DNA of 64,000 bases from Fulvia fulva. Its lineage: Eukaryota > Ascomycota > Dothideomycetes > Mycosphaerellales > Mycosphaerellaceae. The position numbers and the translations under genes were made by a program. The notes beneath the pieces are model-generated. The model searched no databases. It saw only the letters and a list, made by a program, of their open reading frames with translations, and was not told the origin of the DNA. The stretch spans positions 2,170,001-2,234,000 of the forward strand of contig NC_063021.1 in assembly GCF_020509005.1 (NCBI RefSeq), in the 5' to 3' direction. This document shows, piece after piece, positions 12,768-25,050 of this stretch; the stretch's first letter is position 1, and each line of letters starts with the position of its first letter.

Positions 12768-15700
12768 ATAGATAGATTATTCATTTGCCTGTTTTGGTGC
12801 CTCTTGGCCTATATAGGTCTCTCGCTATAGAGTATATTTATGTAGGTAGGAAACCCGAGTAATAGGTGAAAACCTCCTCTCCCTCTCCTTGGATTTGTCC
12901 TTCTCTTGTTCTTCCCGTTTTCCTCCCTTTAGGGTGCGCTAGTGTTATAGTTGTTACCCTGTGACTACCTTGCCCGCGGCCCTAGTCCTGTCCTCCTCTT
13001 TATTCCCTGTTCCTCTATCCTCCTCCTTATCTCCTCCTCCTTTCTCTCTTCCTCTCTCTTCTCAATCCTTCTCTCTGTTTCTACTGCAAGAGAGAACTGT
13101 TCAAGGTAGTTCTCTGACAGGATCCACCTTGTTACCCTTTGTATGTCTCGTTTGTTCTTAATAATAGCTTGGTACTGCCTATCTCTTGCCTTTGCTCTCT
13201 ATAGACTCCTCCCTCTGACCCACTCCTTGCAGACTAGGACTATATGCTCCGGGTTCTAGGACAGGTAGCCACATAGGCAGCTCTTAGATTCATGTCCTAG
13301 GACTCTTCTTTGATGCAAGTATGCCCTAAGCCTAATGTGCTCAGAACGGATCTGGATGGCTATACTTGCTTCTGCCCTCTTCAGGTCCTTATAGATGTGG
13401 TAGTTGTACCTTCTAAATGTTCTTACTGCTAGTAGGGCCCCTAGTCTTACGTGCTGTTGGCTCCAGTTTTTTTCTTAGAGGTATCCTACAATTTGCTCAG
13501 CTTGGCTTTGTTTCTTCTTTTCTTTGTCTCTTAAGCTGGCTAGGCCTCTGTGGGCCTCCCCTTGTTCAAGGGCTGCCGTGATCTCTTGAAATGTTGCAAG
13601 GTCTCTTTCCTTTTATAGGATTATGTGTGGCCTGTTGGGTCTCCTCTTCCTTGCACATTAGGTTCTGATCTTCAGTATGGCTGCTTAGATAGCTCCCTGT
13701 ACTTGGTATGTAGATGTCCTGCCTGCATATTGGCTCCTTAGGCCTTAGAGGTATTCTTTGATAGGAGCAGTTCCTAACTCCATTTCCAATGTCTTGTAGA
13801 GAGTTGACTTGTAGGCCCCAAGTACTCTCTTCAGGCAGGCTGCTTGGGCTCTGTTAAGGAATTCCTCAATCCTCTTTAGGGTGTGCTTTGCTGCTGCCCA
13901 GACTGCTGCTCTATACATCATTGCAGGTTTGACAATAGCCTTGTACATGATCCTTGCCTTAGAGAAGGTTGCGCCCTATGTGGAGGCTGTAAGCCTTTCT
14001 ATAGACTGTCTGTTTGTGTCTGCTCTTGCCTAAGCCTTCTTCACCTATAGACCCTAGCTAAGCTTTGGGTCCAGCCATATCCCTAGGGCCCTAAGTTCCT
14101 ATATAGGGTGAGTTTCAAAGCCCTGGATCTGTACTGTTGCCTGCAGATTGTGTTTTGTCTTTGCCCTGCTGAAGTGGATAAGCTAGTACTTGTCTAGTAC
14201 AAATTTTGCCCCGTGTTCCCTTGCCCATTTCTCGCACTGTTTATGTCTTTCCTCGAGGATGTTGCAGTTGTGTTCTGTGGAGTCTGACTATGCTAGGATG
14301 TTTGTATTATCTACAAATCCTGATGCTGTAGTGTTTGTTGTCTCTAGGAGTGGCATTAGGTCTCCTACAAAGAGGAGGAAGAGGATTAGTGAGAGTATAG
14401 ATCCTTGTAGGATCCCTATACGTACTATTAGTGTCTATGGGGCCTTGTAGGTTCTAAGGAGGATTTGGGTTGTTCTGTTTTAGAGGAATGATTGCACAAA
14501 TGTGACGATCTATGTTAGGATAGCCTTCTGTTTTAGGATGTGGATGAGCCTCGTATAGGAGACATTGTCGAAGGCTCCTAATATATCAAGTAAGAGCAGT
14601 GATACTACTCTACTGTTGCTATAGTGCTAGATATGTCTTATCTATTCTGTAATTAGCTCTACTGCTGTAAGAGTAGATCTCTTTCTCCTGCCCCCTATCT
14701 GTGTTGCTAGGAGGAGGTTATGTTCCTCCATAATCTCTATAAGCCTCTAAGTAATGATCTTTTTAAGGAGCCTTCCTATTGTGTTTAGCAATGCAATTGG
14801 CCTATATGACTTTAGTTTGGTGTAGTCCTCTTTCTAGGGTTTCCTTAGGACATATGTGAGGGATTGTTTGAAGATCCCTAGGCAATAGCCTTGTGCTATA
14901 TATTAGGTGAAGATTAGTGCTAGTACTGGGGTGATAAGGTCTCTACATACCTTTAGGTAGTAGTTAGGGATCTTGTCCGGGCCTAGGGCCTTGTTTCCCT
15001 TGAGTTTCTTAATGACTCCCTCAATCTCCTTAGCATCTATATGCTAGCTAGCCTCTCTTAGTTGTGGGATGTGAGCTCCTAGGATGTTGCTAAGGTCTGC
15101 CTCTACCTAGGTCCTAAAGAAATGGCTTACAAATGCCTCTGCCTTCCCCTTAAGAGTGGTTTGCACCTGTCCTCTCTAGTCTTGTATTAGGGGAAACTGG
15201 GGTAGGGAGTTATTCTTATCTTCGGGCTTCCTTGCCCACTTAGCTAGCCTCTAGATTTGTTCTAGATGTTCTATAATCATCCTAACAGTGGACCTCCATT
15301 CTTGCTGTTTGTCCCTCCTAATCTGTGCTTTCTTGGCTTAGTAGGCATTGTTATAGGTCTCCTAATTGGCCTAGGTACGTTGTTGCTCCTATCTTCTTAT
15401 TGCCCTTCTTACGTCCTTGACCTTGGTTGTGTATTTATGTGCCTAGTATGTCTTCTAGTATAGTTACCACCTCTTCTTAGGTATATAGGCTTGGGCTGCT
15501 CTCTCTATAGCTGTCACTAGTCGTGTAGCAGCCTGGTCAATCCCCTCTGTTATGTACAAGTTGTCTATGTTCACCTATTCAAGTTCACCCTCTAGCTGTT
15601 CCTGTACTAGTGACTAGTCGGCCTTTTTCTAGTTGAGCTTCTCTTCTAGTTCCCTCTCTTCCTTAACCGTAAGCTGGATGTCCGTCTAGATTAGGAGGTG

Positions 15701-17070
15701 ATCCGATAAGGACTCAAGGTAGCTACTTACTTTATAACTCTCCACCTTCTATATCAAGGCATAGGACATAAAACACAGGTCTAGTATGCTAGAGCTGTTG
15801 TTTCTTGCCTATGTTTCTGTTCCCTTTAGTGTGACTAGGCCTAGCTAGGCTGTCTCTATCTAGCTAATAAGCCTGCCTACTAGGAAGTGGTGTGCTAGGG
15901 AGAAGTCTGATCCCTATATTAGGTGATAGAGGTTGAAGTCCCTAACTACTATGTTCTAGGCTTATTGACTCATTGCCTCTAGAAGTTTTTCTAATGTGTG
16001 TAGCTGTGTGCTACTCCTAGACTCTAGGGGTAGGTTATATATACTATAGACTAGGATCTGGCTATATAATGTCGTTAGTTGTATTGTGGTAATGTCCCTA
16101 TTAGCCCTTAGTAAGGCTTGCTAGTCCTTAGTTAATACCTTCTTACTGATATAGATATAGGACCCTAGGACTCCCTCTGTTCTGTTGACCACTAAGTAAT
16201 ACTCTAGGCTCTTCACTATTAAGGGGATTCTAGTATATAGGCTGATCTATAGTTCTTGTATTGCTACAATGTAGTGTACCTCTAGGTCTAGGGCTTGTAG
16301 GAAGCTCCTCTAGACCTTGTCCTTGCTTTTATTGACATTGTACTAAATGATAGTTAGCTTGTTAGTATAAGGCATTAGGACATAGGTATGTCTAGCTAGT
16401 TATATAATTGGTTATAGGGCTAGTTCTCCTAGCTTTATTGCTCTATTTATTCCGACTCCTCCTACTAGCTCCCTATCATCTAGTGTATCTTTATCTGTCC
16501 ATTACTTTGTCCTGCTCTAAACAGGTGTGTTGGCCTCCCTATTATAGGTATTAGCTCATCTTACGGCCTTAGTCTCTTGTTTAGGTAAAAGGTCCTTACT
16601 AGCTAGTCTTTTTGCCCTACTAAGAATCTTATAGGAGTTGTTACTCTTGCTTCCCTCGCCTTCTACTAGGCTATAGGTCTAGCTAGACATTAGTTTGACT
16701 ATACTAGATGTTTCCTTCCGTAAGCTACACATCTCGTATCTTCCTTCTTCTTCTAGTACTCCTAGGTTACGTAATCACTAGTATAGTAGGAGTAGACTAG
16801 TGTAGGTCTGTTACACTTTAGGGCAATATAGCTATACTATTGACACTTAAAACATTAGAGGACTCTATAGTTACTCTAATATATCTCTACTTCAAGTCTC
16901 CCGTAGTCCTAGAATAGTCCTTAGTCTAGAACCTTGTTTGCCCGGGCTATAGTTCCTACCTATAAGATAAGAGATAAGGCCTTCTTAGTCTCTTTAATCT
17001 TCTTCCTAACCTATACTACTTTTGTGATCTATAGTCCTAGGACTATTACTTAGTTCTGTCTCTAAAGGCT
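12768..17070 (-). mobile_element. LINE family 2 (Tad1-like), moderately RIP-affected
   Basis: A second, distinct non-LTR retrotransposon on the minus strand, about 4.3 kb. Its 3' end is near 12.77 kb with a GATA-repeat tail. ORF2 reads from about 16.38 kb down to about 13.2 kb in essentially one frame broken by TAG codons. It comprises an APE endonuclease (about 16.38-15.65 kb), a reverse transcriptase (about 15.0-14.2 kb, with FVDN in place of FVDD near 14.31 kb), an intact 67-codon piece at 13948-13745 from the region after the RT, and a C-terminal cysteine cluster near 13.28 kb. The end of ORF1 with a CCHC knuckle is at about 16.8 kb; the 5' end is cut where the pogo-like element begins. 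Less mutated than the other LINE: many CA and TG remain. Confidence 0.85.
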
Positions 17071-17072
17071 TA

Positions 17073-18205
17073 ACGTACTTTACTACCGAGCGGGCTATAC
17101 TACCGAGCGGGCTACTTTTACTAAGGACTATACCACTTCTACTTTAATTGCGACGGTATCTTAATACGACGACATCCTATAGAATCGTTACTAGGAGGAT
17201 AATTCCTCTTTAGATTCTTCGCTATCTAGTAAGTCTACTTAATAGGTACGTACGTTATACCCCGACTCACTATATTGCTTATAGCGTCGTAGCCTTAGTA
17301 CTAGCTAAACACTATCTAGCGACTCTCTACTCACTTCCTGCCTCCTAGTATCCTCTAGAGGTATTAATTACGACGCCTTATCGAAGGTTAGAGACCCTCT
17401 AGACTAAATATACTTGCGCTTTCGTACTTTCCGCTATATAAGGGCCTCGTTAGACTTACGTAGCTTACTAATCTCGCTTCGTATAAGAGCTATCTAATGC
17501 GCTATCTCTCTACTCCCTCTCTATTGCCCTGTTAAACGACCTTCCTCTTTCTACTACGCCTTTCTGAACCCGTAACGACGCTCTAAGACGTAATGACACC
17601 TATTATAAACCCTGTCTCGTCGAAGTTATAGGTGTCCTAGTTAAGGATACTATACTTCTCCTTTATATTACGTATAAGTAAGAACTACCTCTCGATAACG
17701 TCTAGATCTTCTATTAGGGCTCGCTAACGATCGTATCTACGTGTTATACGAACCTTTAGCTTACGATACCGCCTAATAAACCTGTCTGTCCAATTAAGAC
17801 TAGCGGGCTTAAGACCCTTCTCTTATAGTAATAAATCGGCTATTACTCGTATACTAGCCTTTAATAGCGGGAAACCTCTAAGATCTAGCTCGTGTATATA
17901 CTCAAGTATTACCCTCTCTTCTAGCTCTATAAGCTTCTTCGAATTAGGCTCGTAGTCACCCCGAGGAGGTCGTCTACTCAATCGATACCCTAGTATAGTT
18001 CGAGACGCGTCGTATACCTTTATAGCAAGTCGATTCGTAATTGTCGCGTCGCGTTTCGTGGCCTAGACAGCTAAGGTCAGTTTGGCCTCGTTTGAAGACA
18101 ATATACGCTATAATAGTACTTATATAGCTATATCTATAGAAGTAGTACAGTTCTTAGCAAAAGTGGCCCGCTCGGTAGTATAGCCTGCTCGGTAGTAAAG
18201 CACGT
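17073..18205 (-). mobile_element. Non-autonomous Fot1/pogo-like element, copy 2 (1,133 bp)
   Basis: The reverse complement of copy 1 and exactly the same length. TA target duplication is present on both sides (17071-17072 and 18206-18207). The TIRs begin ACGTACTTTACTACC (left) and ACGTGCTTTACTACC (right, complement), again with the duplicated TACTACCGAGCGGGC block. The minus strand encodes the same helix-turn-helix, NFDE and GSERR motifs fused to the transposase C-terminus, with the same internal deletion. Sharing both length and deletion means the deleted form itself multiplied. RIP-type TAG stops are frequent. Confidence 0.87.
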
Positions 18206-18207
18206 TA

Positions 18208-18760
18208 TATAGTATTACTATATCTCTTAGAGGCTTCACTACCTTATAATAATCCTTAGATAGGTATTTACGCTATACATAGCTATCTACTATAATAGTA
18301 CTACTCTTACGATTAATACTAAACCTAGACTCTTACTTAAGCGCTACAAAGGTAGTATATAGCTTCTTATATAAATCTAGTTATATATAGTACTTCTTCT
18401 AGGTATATAGCTTCCTTATAGTAATAGCTACTTCCTTTATAATATCGTCCTTAGCTTCGGTACGTAATAGGCCTTCGCGATGCTAATTAAGGTCGATCTT
18501 AAGGCGGTATATAGACAAGAGAATACTATCGAGATAGGAGCCTATAGGACCCTATATAAACCGCCTATCGTCTTCTGTATTAATATCGTCTTGTAATCGC
18601 GATTGTTACTACGTAGAGAGCTAAGTAAAGGACGGCTACGTAAATAACTAAGACGGCTCGAAGAGTAGTAATAGGGATCGATCAAGGGTAGCCTCCGGTA
18701 TAAGGGCGTCGCTATTGTCGCGATTTTTCGGGCGGGTAGAGGTTTGGAACGGCACAACCA
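18208..18760. other. RIP-degraded remnant at the left border of the gene island
   Basis: TA-rich, CpA/TpG-poor sequence with no recognisable motif on either strand. A 71-codon minus-strand frame at 18757-18542 is open but resembles nothing I know. RIP-type composition stops sharply near 18.75-18.78 kb, where normal CA/TG frequencies return. Confidence 0.5.
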
Positions 18761-18779
18761 TTTTTAATAATTCTTAAAG

Positions 18780-19819
18780 CGTTTAATAGCGCCGATGCTG
18801 CTTGTGAATTCTGCGCCCGCTATTAAATATATATAGTGTTGTGGTGTGGCGATGCCATGGGCTCCAAATTATCGAGTATGTCGTGTCACCGTAGGTAGAG
18901 GAAAGTCGCGATTCTAGGCCTCAAAAACCCCTGGGATTGACCCCTGAGGCATCCACCTTAGAATCCACCTTCTCTCAACCGGCGGCTATTGCAGCACCAA
19001 ACGGACACACACACCTGCAGCAACAACATCACGAGTGCAGATTGAAGCGGCAACAGCAACTTGCCAAGCGATAGTGTGTGGATACACCTGCTATAGGTGC
19101 CGCAGCAAGCGGCAGTGGCTAATCCATTCTGCAGGGTGGCTGCAGGATGAAATGGACAAGCCCTTATATAGCATTGATATATATCATTTTCATCGCCCTA
19201 TCGCTATCGCAGGCGTGGTCGAAGCGATAGCCCGCAGACTACACCTCGCAACGAGACCGAAGGCACAGCCGAGCAGTTCCTCCTCGAAGTGCCTCCCTCC
19301 TTCCCTCCCTGCCACATATCTACCAGCCACTGACGGCCAACTCTTGTCGCAATCGAGCATGACAAGCACGCCATGATCGTGCTTGCTCCATGCTTGACCT
19401 ACGGTGGCATTGCTTGACCAATGCCAATGCTGCTATACATGTACATGTAACTACGTTCTTCGTCCGATCGTCGCCAGCATCATATGACTTGCCACGCAGC
19501 ATCGGCGAGACTCTGTATCTTGGCGGCAGACTACCTAGTATTCGCTCAACCGGCACGTGAGTGTTGGCTCGGGATGCTTATACCATGCGAGCTACCGTGA
19601 CCCTGTGCGACGCAGTCGCGTGCTGGGCACTCGCACTGCAAGTTGCAACATAGTGGCGACCTATGGAGCACAGGCTTTCCTGTCCCACGCTCCCAGCGCT
19701 TTGACTAGCAGCGAGCCTTGGATCTTAAAGACTGACCATGCCCAGCGTCGTGGAAGGTCCTGCTGACACGTCTGGCGTTTGTTGATTCTGCCAGCAGACA
19801 CGATGTGTACGTCCACGCA
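18780..19819. other. Gene-free stretch, upstream region of the peptide transporter
   Basis: Normal-composition DNA between the RIPped nest and the transporter start. Short open frames exist on both strands (for example 19035-19376) but show no splice-linked extension or motif. Probably the promoter and 5' leader of the transporter plus spacer. Confidence 0.5.
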
Positions 19820-21823
19820 ATGGTTCAATCACACGACTCAGCTAACAACATGGCAGCCGGAAACGAGACTGGCGTGGTCAACGATGCGATTGTCGCACGA
19901 GCGTCGTTGGATCACGCTCATAGAAACGTCGAGCCAAGACCGCCGCCCAGCGTATCGGGCCACTCGAATGATGCCAAACAATTCAATGTCGATGTAGAGT
20001 CGGTAGGCGAACGATCTACCTGTGTCGTCGAGCGCGAGACCTACCCACAGCCGTAAGTCATCGCAACATGCGTATCAAACAGGTACTGACCATCCCACAG
20101 GACCGAAGGAGAATCGCGAACACTTCGAAAGGTTGCCGATGCAATTCCCAGTACGGCGTATCTGCTTTGCTTTGTCGAGTTCGCAGAACGTGCATCTTAC
20201 TATGGCGCCAAGGCAGTCTTCTCCAACTTCATGCAATTCCCTCTTCCCGAAGGTGGCAACGGCGCTGGAGCTCCAGCGAAAGGCACGCAAGACACAGCTG
20301 GTGCCTTGGGTAAGGGATTGCAGTTCTCGAACGCCTTTGTCCTTCTCTTCCTCTTTCTGGCCTATATCATCCCAATCGGCGGTGGTTGGATCGCAGATAC
20401 CAAGCTCGGACGATTCAAAACGATTGCTCTTGGCGTGCTGATCTGCGGTGTCAGTCACATCATTGAGATCTTTGGCGCAATCCCCTCCGTGCTCCAGGCC
20501 GGCAATGGTATTGCTCCCTTCCTGATTTCGCTCTTTCTTCTGGCACTAGGAGCTGGTCTATTCAAGCCAAATGTGATACCTACAGTCCTGGATCAGTATC
20601 GCCATCAGAAGTCTTACGTCAAGGAACTTCCATCAGGCGAAAGGCTGGTGGTTGACCCGGAGTCAACGATCCAGCGCATCATGCTGATCTTCTACGCATT
20701 CATCAACATCGGCGCGTTCTTCGTGCTCGCAACAACATACGCAGAGAAGTACATCGGCTTCTGGCTGGCCTTCCCATTACCAGGAATCATCTACTTCTCA
20801 CTACCCGCTCTCCTCTGGTACCTGCAGAACAAGCTGGTCAAGTACCCACCAGACGGCTCCACTCTCAACAACGTGTGGAAGATCACGACCATTGCATTGA
20901 AGCACAATCAGGGTACATTCTGGAAGAAAGGTTTCTGGGAGTCCGCCAAGCCTAGTGTATTGGCCGAGAAGGGTGTAACCGCATTCAACCAGAAGCCCAT
21001 CTCCTGGACCGACAAGGACGTCGAAGATGTCCGACGTACTCTCGCAGCCTGCGCCATCTTCCTCTACTTCCCCATCTACGTCCTGAACGACGGCGGCGTA
21101 GGCTCCGTCTCAGCCTCTCAAGCCTCCACCCTAACAATCAACGGCGCACCAAACTATCTCCTCGTAAGTTCTCTCTTCCCCCCCCCCTCCTGAAACCCAC
21201 TAACCACCTCCCCACGCCAGGGCAACTTCAACCCCCTAACAATCATAATCTTCGTCCCCATCCTCTCACACATAATCTACCCAACCCTCCGCCGCTTCGG
21301 CATAACCTTCGGCCGCATCTCGCGCATAACCTTCGGCTTCAGCCTCGCGACCCTCTCCGGCGCAATCGGCGCCATAATCCAATACTACATCTACAAGACC
21401 TCGCCCTGCGGCCACTACGCCACCACCTGCGACACCGTCTCCCCCATCAGCGTCTGGGTCCAAATCCCCATCTTCGTCCTCGCCGCTACACCCGAGTGTT
21501 TCTGCAACGTTACCGCCTATGAATTGGCTTATGCGCGGAGTCCGCCGGGGATGAAGAGTCTGGTGGTTTCTTTGTTCCTAGCGAGTTCGGCGTTGAGTTA
21601 TGCGCTCGGGGAGGTTCTAAGTCCTGTGACGAAGGATCCTTATTTGGTGTGGATCTGGGCGGGGCCGGCGATTGCGTTGGCAGTGCAGACGGTGGTGTTT
21701 TGGGTGAGGTATAGGCATATGAATGAGGATGAGTTTATGACGCATGAGGAGCCGGCGGTGGTGGAGGGCGGGGAGAAGGGAAGTGGGGACGGGGTGGTGG
21801 TTAAGGGCGAGAAGGAGCTGTAG
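19820..21823 (+). CDS. PTR2-family proton-coupled di/tripeptide transporter
   Basis: Predicted plasma-membrane importer of small peptides driven by protons (POT/PTR2 family, MFS fold, about 12 membrane spans). Three exons: 19820-20052, 20101-21163 and 21221-21823; introns of 48 and 57 bp have GTAAGT donors and CAG acceptors. Joined length is 632 residues, normal for fungal PTR2. The family's ExxER proton-coupling motif is at about residues 104-108 in a VEFAERASYY context, followed by many hydrophobic spans. The soluble N-tail of about 85 residues and the acidic/glycine-rich C-tail are cytosolic by family precedent. The start is the first ATG in the exon-1 frame. The last third uses markedly different codons (C-rich around 21.2-21.5 kb, G-rich after 21.5 kb) but the frame is intact. 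It is convergent with the desaturase, 285 bp apart. Confidence 0.93.
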
Positions 21824-22108
21824 TGTTTGGATGGTTGATATGATGGGATTGGTCATGAGCGAATGGAACGCATGATATTGCCAAATCAAAGGTTTCCAGT
21901 CAAAGCACGATCAACGACCAAGCCTACTTCTCGAGTGTCAGTGGCTATACATGGGCGGGGCATGAGACTTTGGCCAACATGGCGCCGGGAAAGATAGCCG
22001 TGGCCTGGTCTGGACATCTTTTTGACGCTGACTATCTAGCGCGACTGTGCACTATACTGGGACCTGTATCTCCCTACTGTCCAGGAAAGCGAGCGGGTGC
22101 CTTCCACT

Positions 22109-23864
22109 CTAGTAAAGTCCACTCTCGCCCGTTGCAGCCATATGATTCTGGCACTCTACCATCATCTTAGCCTGATCCGCAACCTGCTGCAACTTGCCCA
22201 GAACGTCCTTGTTTCCATCCAAGAACCCCAAGATGAGGTACTCAATCTTCGTCTCCTCGCAGAACTCCCTAACTAACACTTGTAGTCGTCTCAGGTTGTG
22301 TCTGGGCACACGCGGAAAGAGATGGTGCACGGCCTGGAACTGGAGACCGCCGTGTATGAAGTCCAGCCATGCAGGGCAGGCGACGTCCATTGTCGTTCGT
22401 AGTTGGCGCTGTGCGAAGACTTCTGCAGGTCCAAGATCGGAGGTGCTGGTTCCCCAGTGTGAGAGCGTGATTTGCACGTGTAGCGGCATCGTGACGAGAT
22501 GGCTGACGCCGACGAAGATGGCGCGATGGAACCATGTGTCGACGTTACGCCATAGGAGGACGTAGAAGTAAAGGTAGAGGTAGCAGACGATGCTGATGAT
22601 TTCGACCGATCGTGTCCAAGATGCGGAGCCACGGGCGATGCTGCGGCGCGAAAGCAGATGGCTCCAGGAAAGGAAGTAGAGGTTGAAGCGTGCGACGGCC
22701 ATGATCGGGTAGTATGTGTATCGCTGGTATTTGACGAGAAACTGCGCGGCTGCATCCCAGACGAAGCAGAAGCCGTTGTAATACGAAGAGCGGATTGACG
22801 TGAAGAAAGCTGGGGAGGTCGAGAAGAGCGGAACATTCTGAATGTCTGGATCGTGGACCTGTGAAAGGAGCACGAATTAGAGCATGGTGGTAGGAAACAG
22901 TAAGAGTGCAAACCCACCGGGTCATTCGTAACAAAATGATGCACATTATGGCTGCTCTTCCACCAGCCGATGGAGAGGCCTGAGCAAAAGTTGCCAATGA
23001 AGATGCCAATCAAGGAGTCGATGACGAAGTTGTGGGTGATCCCACGATGGCCGGCGTCGTGGGCCGTGAACATGATCTGGTGCCAGAAGAGGCCGAGGAA
23101 GCATGCTGAGGTGAAGTACCACTCGCGGCGCAGGAAGCAGATGAACAGGGCGAACAGAGCTGCATAGCGGACACACTCCTTGCCGTACTCGATGTAGCGA
23201 CAGTCGTAGAACCCCTCGTCTTGAATGCGTTCATGCAGCGCCCTGAACTTGTGTGCGATGGCGGTCTGCGTGGCAGCATCGAGAGACGGGTACTTTGCGA
23301 GGTCTGCATCTATCTCACCTTGTATTGTATCGGCAGTGTATTGTCCTGACTGTGTCACGTCCAAGCTGGAAGCCTCACTGAGTGATAGCAAGCCCTTTTC
23401 TGAGCTGGCGCCATCTTTCTCGTTCAAGTGTGCCGATGCCTTGCATTTGTTGAAGTGGCCGCCTTGTATGGGTGGCGTGAAGTTGATCCAGGGCTCCTCG
23501 ACTCGTGCGACGCGGTATCGGTGCATGCTCTTTATGCTCTCCGCGGAGTGTGATCTGTATGTGCATTATGCTTGGTCAGCCGGTTGCTCTTCAGACTCCG
23601 TTTCCGTGGCCTTCCGCGGGATCCGATGCAGCGCTGTCCGCCCTGGCATAGGGCGGGTATAAAGAGGGTCAAGAGTACGCACATGCTCAGCTCGTCCGTT
23701 GCGTCTCTGCCAACCATGTGCTGTACGACAAGGCGGCCTCCTGGGTGCAAGTCCTGCCATCTGTTTAGGCGGAGGACGTGACCATGGGCGATGACGAGTG
23801 TGTCGCCGGCGGCGATGAGGCCTTCAACTTCGCGGCGAGTAAGGAGTGGATGTGTTCTGGCCAT
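22109..23864 (-). CDS. Cytochrome b5-fused front-end desaturase, probably delta-8 sphingolipid desaturase
   Basis: ER membrane enzyme predicted to insert a double bond, using its own cytochrome b5 domain as electron donor. Three exons on the minus strand: 23864-23683, 23554-22918 and 22858-22109 (introns 128 and 59 bp), giving 522 residues. The N-terminal b5 domain has the haem-binding HPGG at about residues 40-43. Three histidine boxes follow: HDAGH (about 226-230), HNVHH (about 263-267) and QAVHH (about 438-442). The Gln in place of the first His of the third box is the hallmark of front-end desaturases. Several membrane spans lie between. The order and the 'PPIQGG' segment after the b5 domain match fungal delta-8-(E)-sphingolipid desaturases; a delta-6-type fatty-acid desaturase is the alternative. 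The first intron is placed by frame and conservation and is the least certain point. Confidence 0.88.
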
Positions 23865-25050
23865 GACGGGTGGTGGTTGAGCGAGTGTTGGTGGTGCAGG
23901 AACATGCTACGGTTGCAAGGAAATTCGAGGTGGTCATCAATGGTGAAGAATGGACAAACAATGGGCGCGCCAACTGCCAATGCTTCTGCCTACCTCTCCT
24001 TCATCCCTTGTGCCGCATGCCGCACTTGGACCTGGACTGCGGCCGGCTGCCGCGTTGTACGGTGTACCTCGATTCTGGGAGCCTTGCAGGTTGCCAGGCT
24101 CGCGGTAAAGAGCGGGCGGGTCGTGCTTGCGAGTACGACTGGACTGTCTGGAAAGACGAGCAAGACGAGATGCGACCCCCGTGGCCACGCCTCGTCGTCA
24201 GTGCGGCGGCCGGCCATCGCCCCCGTAGTGGAAGGACACCCCGCGATCTGGACGTCGTTATATCGACAAGTCACTAAGTCGCTCTTGCTGCAAGCGATTC
24301 GATGGCGAGCACCGTAGGCCGCGACTCTGCAAGCCTTTGGACCCTCGAAAAGACACGAGCGTTGCAAGCGTTGACGCTTGCACCTTGGCAGATCGTCAAT
24401 CCTTCGCACGTGGAGGCACAGTCTCAGGGTTAGCATGGCACAGTGTCGCCTCCACGCCGGGCAGCCGCATCGCTGGGTGTGCACTGTCACGGCGTCCGGG
24501 CTGTGTGGGTGGAACACAAGCAAAAGTGAAGTCGTGAGCCGCGTGAAAGATGAGGATTGACCCTGAATGGATCGTTCCGCGCGTATGCCTGCTGTCACGA
24601 GAGTGCTAAGGAACTCTATCTGACATGGAACTGGACCCTGAATCTGCCCGCCAGAAACTACCTGCACCGTGCACGTCTACTCCTGCACTCTCCATCTAAA
24701 GCATCAACAGCACTTTGTGAAGATGTCCTATGCAGCCTCCGTAGCTTGCAGACACCGATGACCCAATTTCGTGAACTATGCCACAATACTACAATCTCGG
24801 TGCGAGATCGTGTCTCGGATAGTGACACCCAATCTACCAGCAATCTGCCAAGGCGACTAGCTCACACCTTTCATCAAGATGCAAGAACTGCCGTTGGAGC
24901 TCCTACAGCACTGCCCTGTGATCTGCTCTGTCCTGGTCTTCCACAGCAAGGAATATCCCATCGATTGTAATCAAACACACATCAAAGCCTACAACTACCC
25001 TCGAGCCAGACCTTGTCGAGCACGCCAGCCAAACTGCCCCCATGCCGACC
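23865..25050. other. Gene-free stretch between desaturase start and WSC gene end
   Basis: About 1.2 kb of normal composition upstream of the minus-strand desaturase. Open frames on both strands (for example 23990-24667 minus and 24557-24970 plus) overlap each other and carry no recognisable motif or signal peptide. Most likely the desaturase promoter and leader plus the 3' region of the WSC gene. Confidence 0.45.

Noticed and set aside
12961..13161. 66-codon Ser/Pro/Leu-rich frame
   Set aside because: Lies antisense in the 3' region of LINE family 2; compositional only.
22291..23526. 411-codon minus-strand frame as an alternative desaturase product
   Set aside because: It runs through the second intron into a wrong frame and loses the third histidine box; splicing at 22917-22859 gives the conserved protein.
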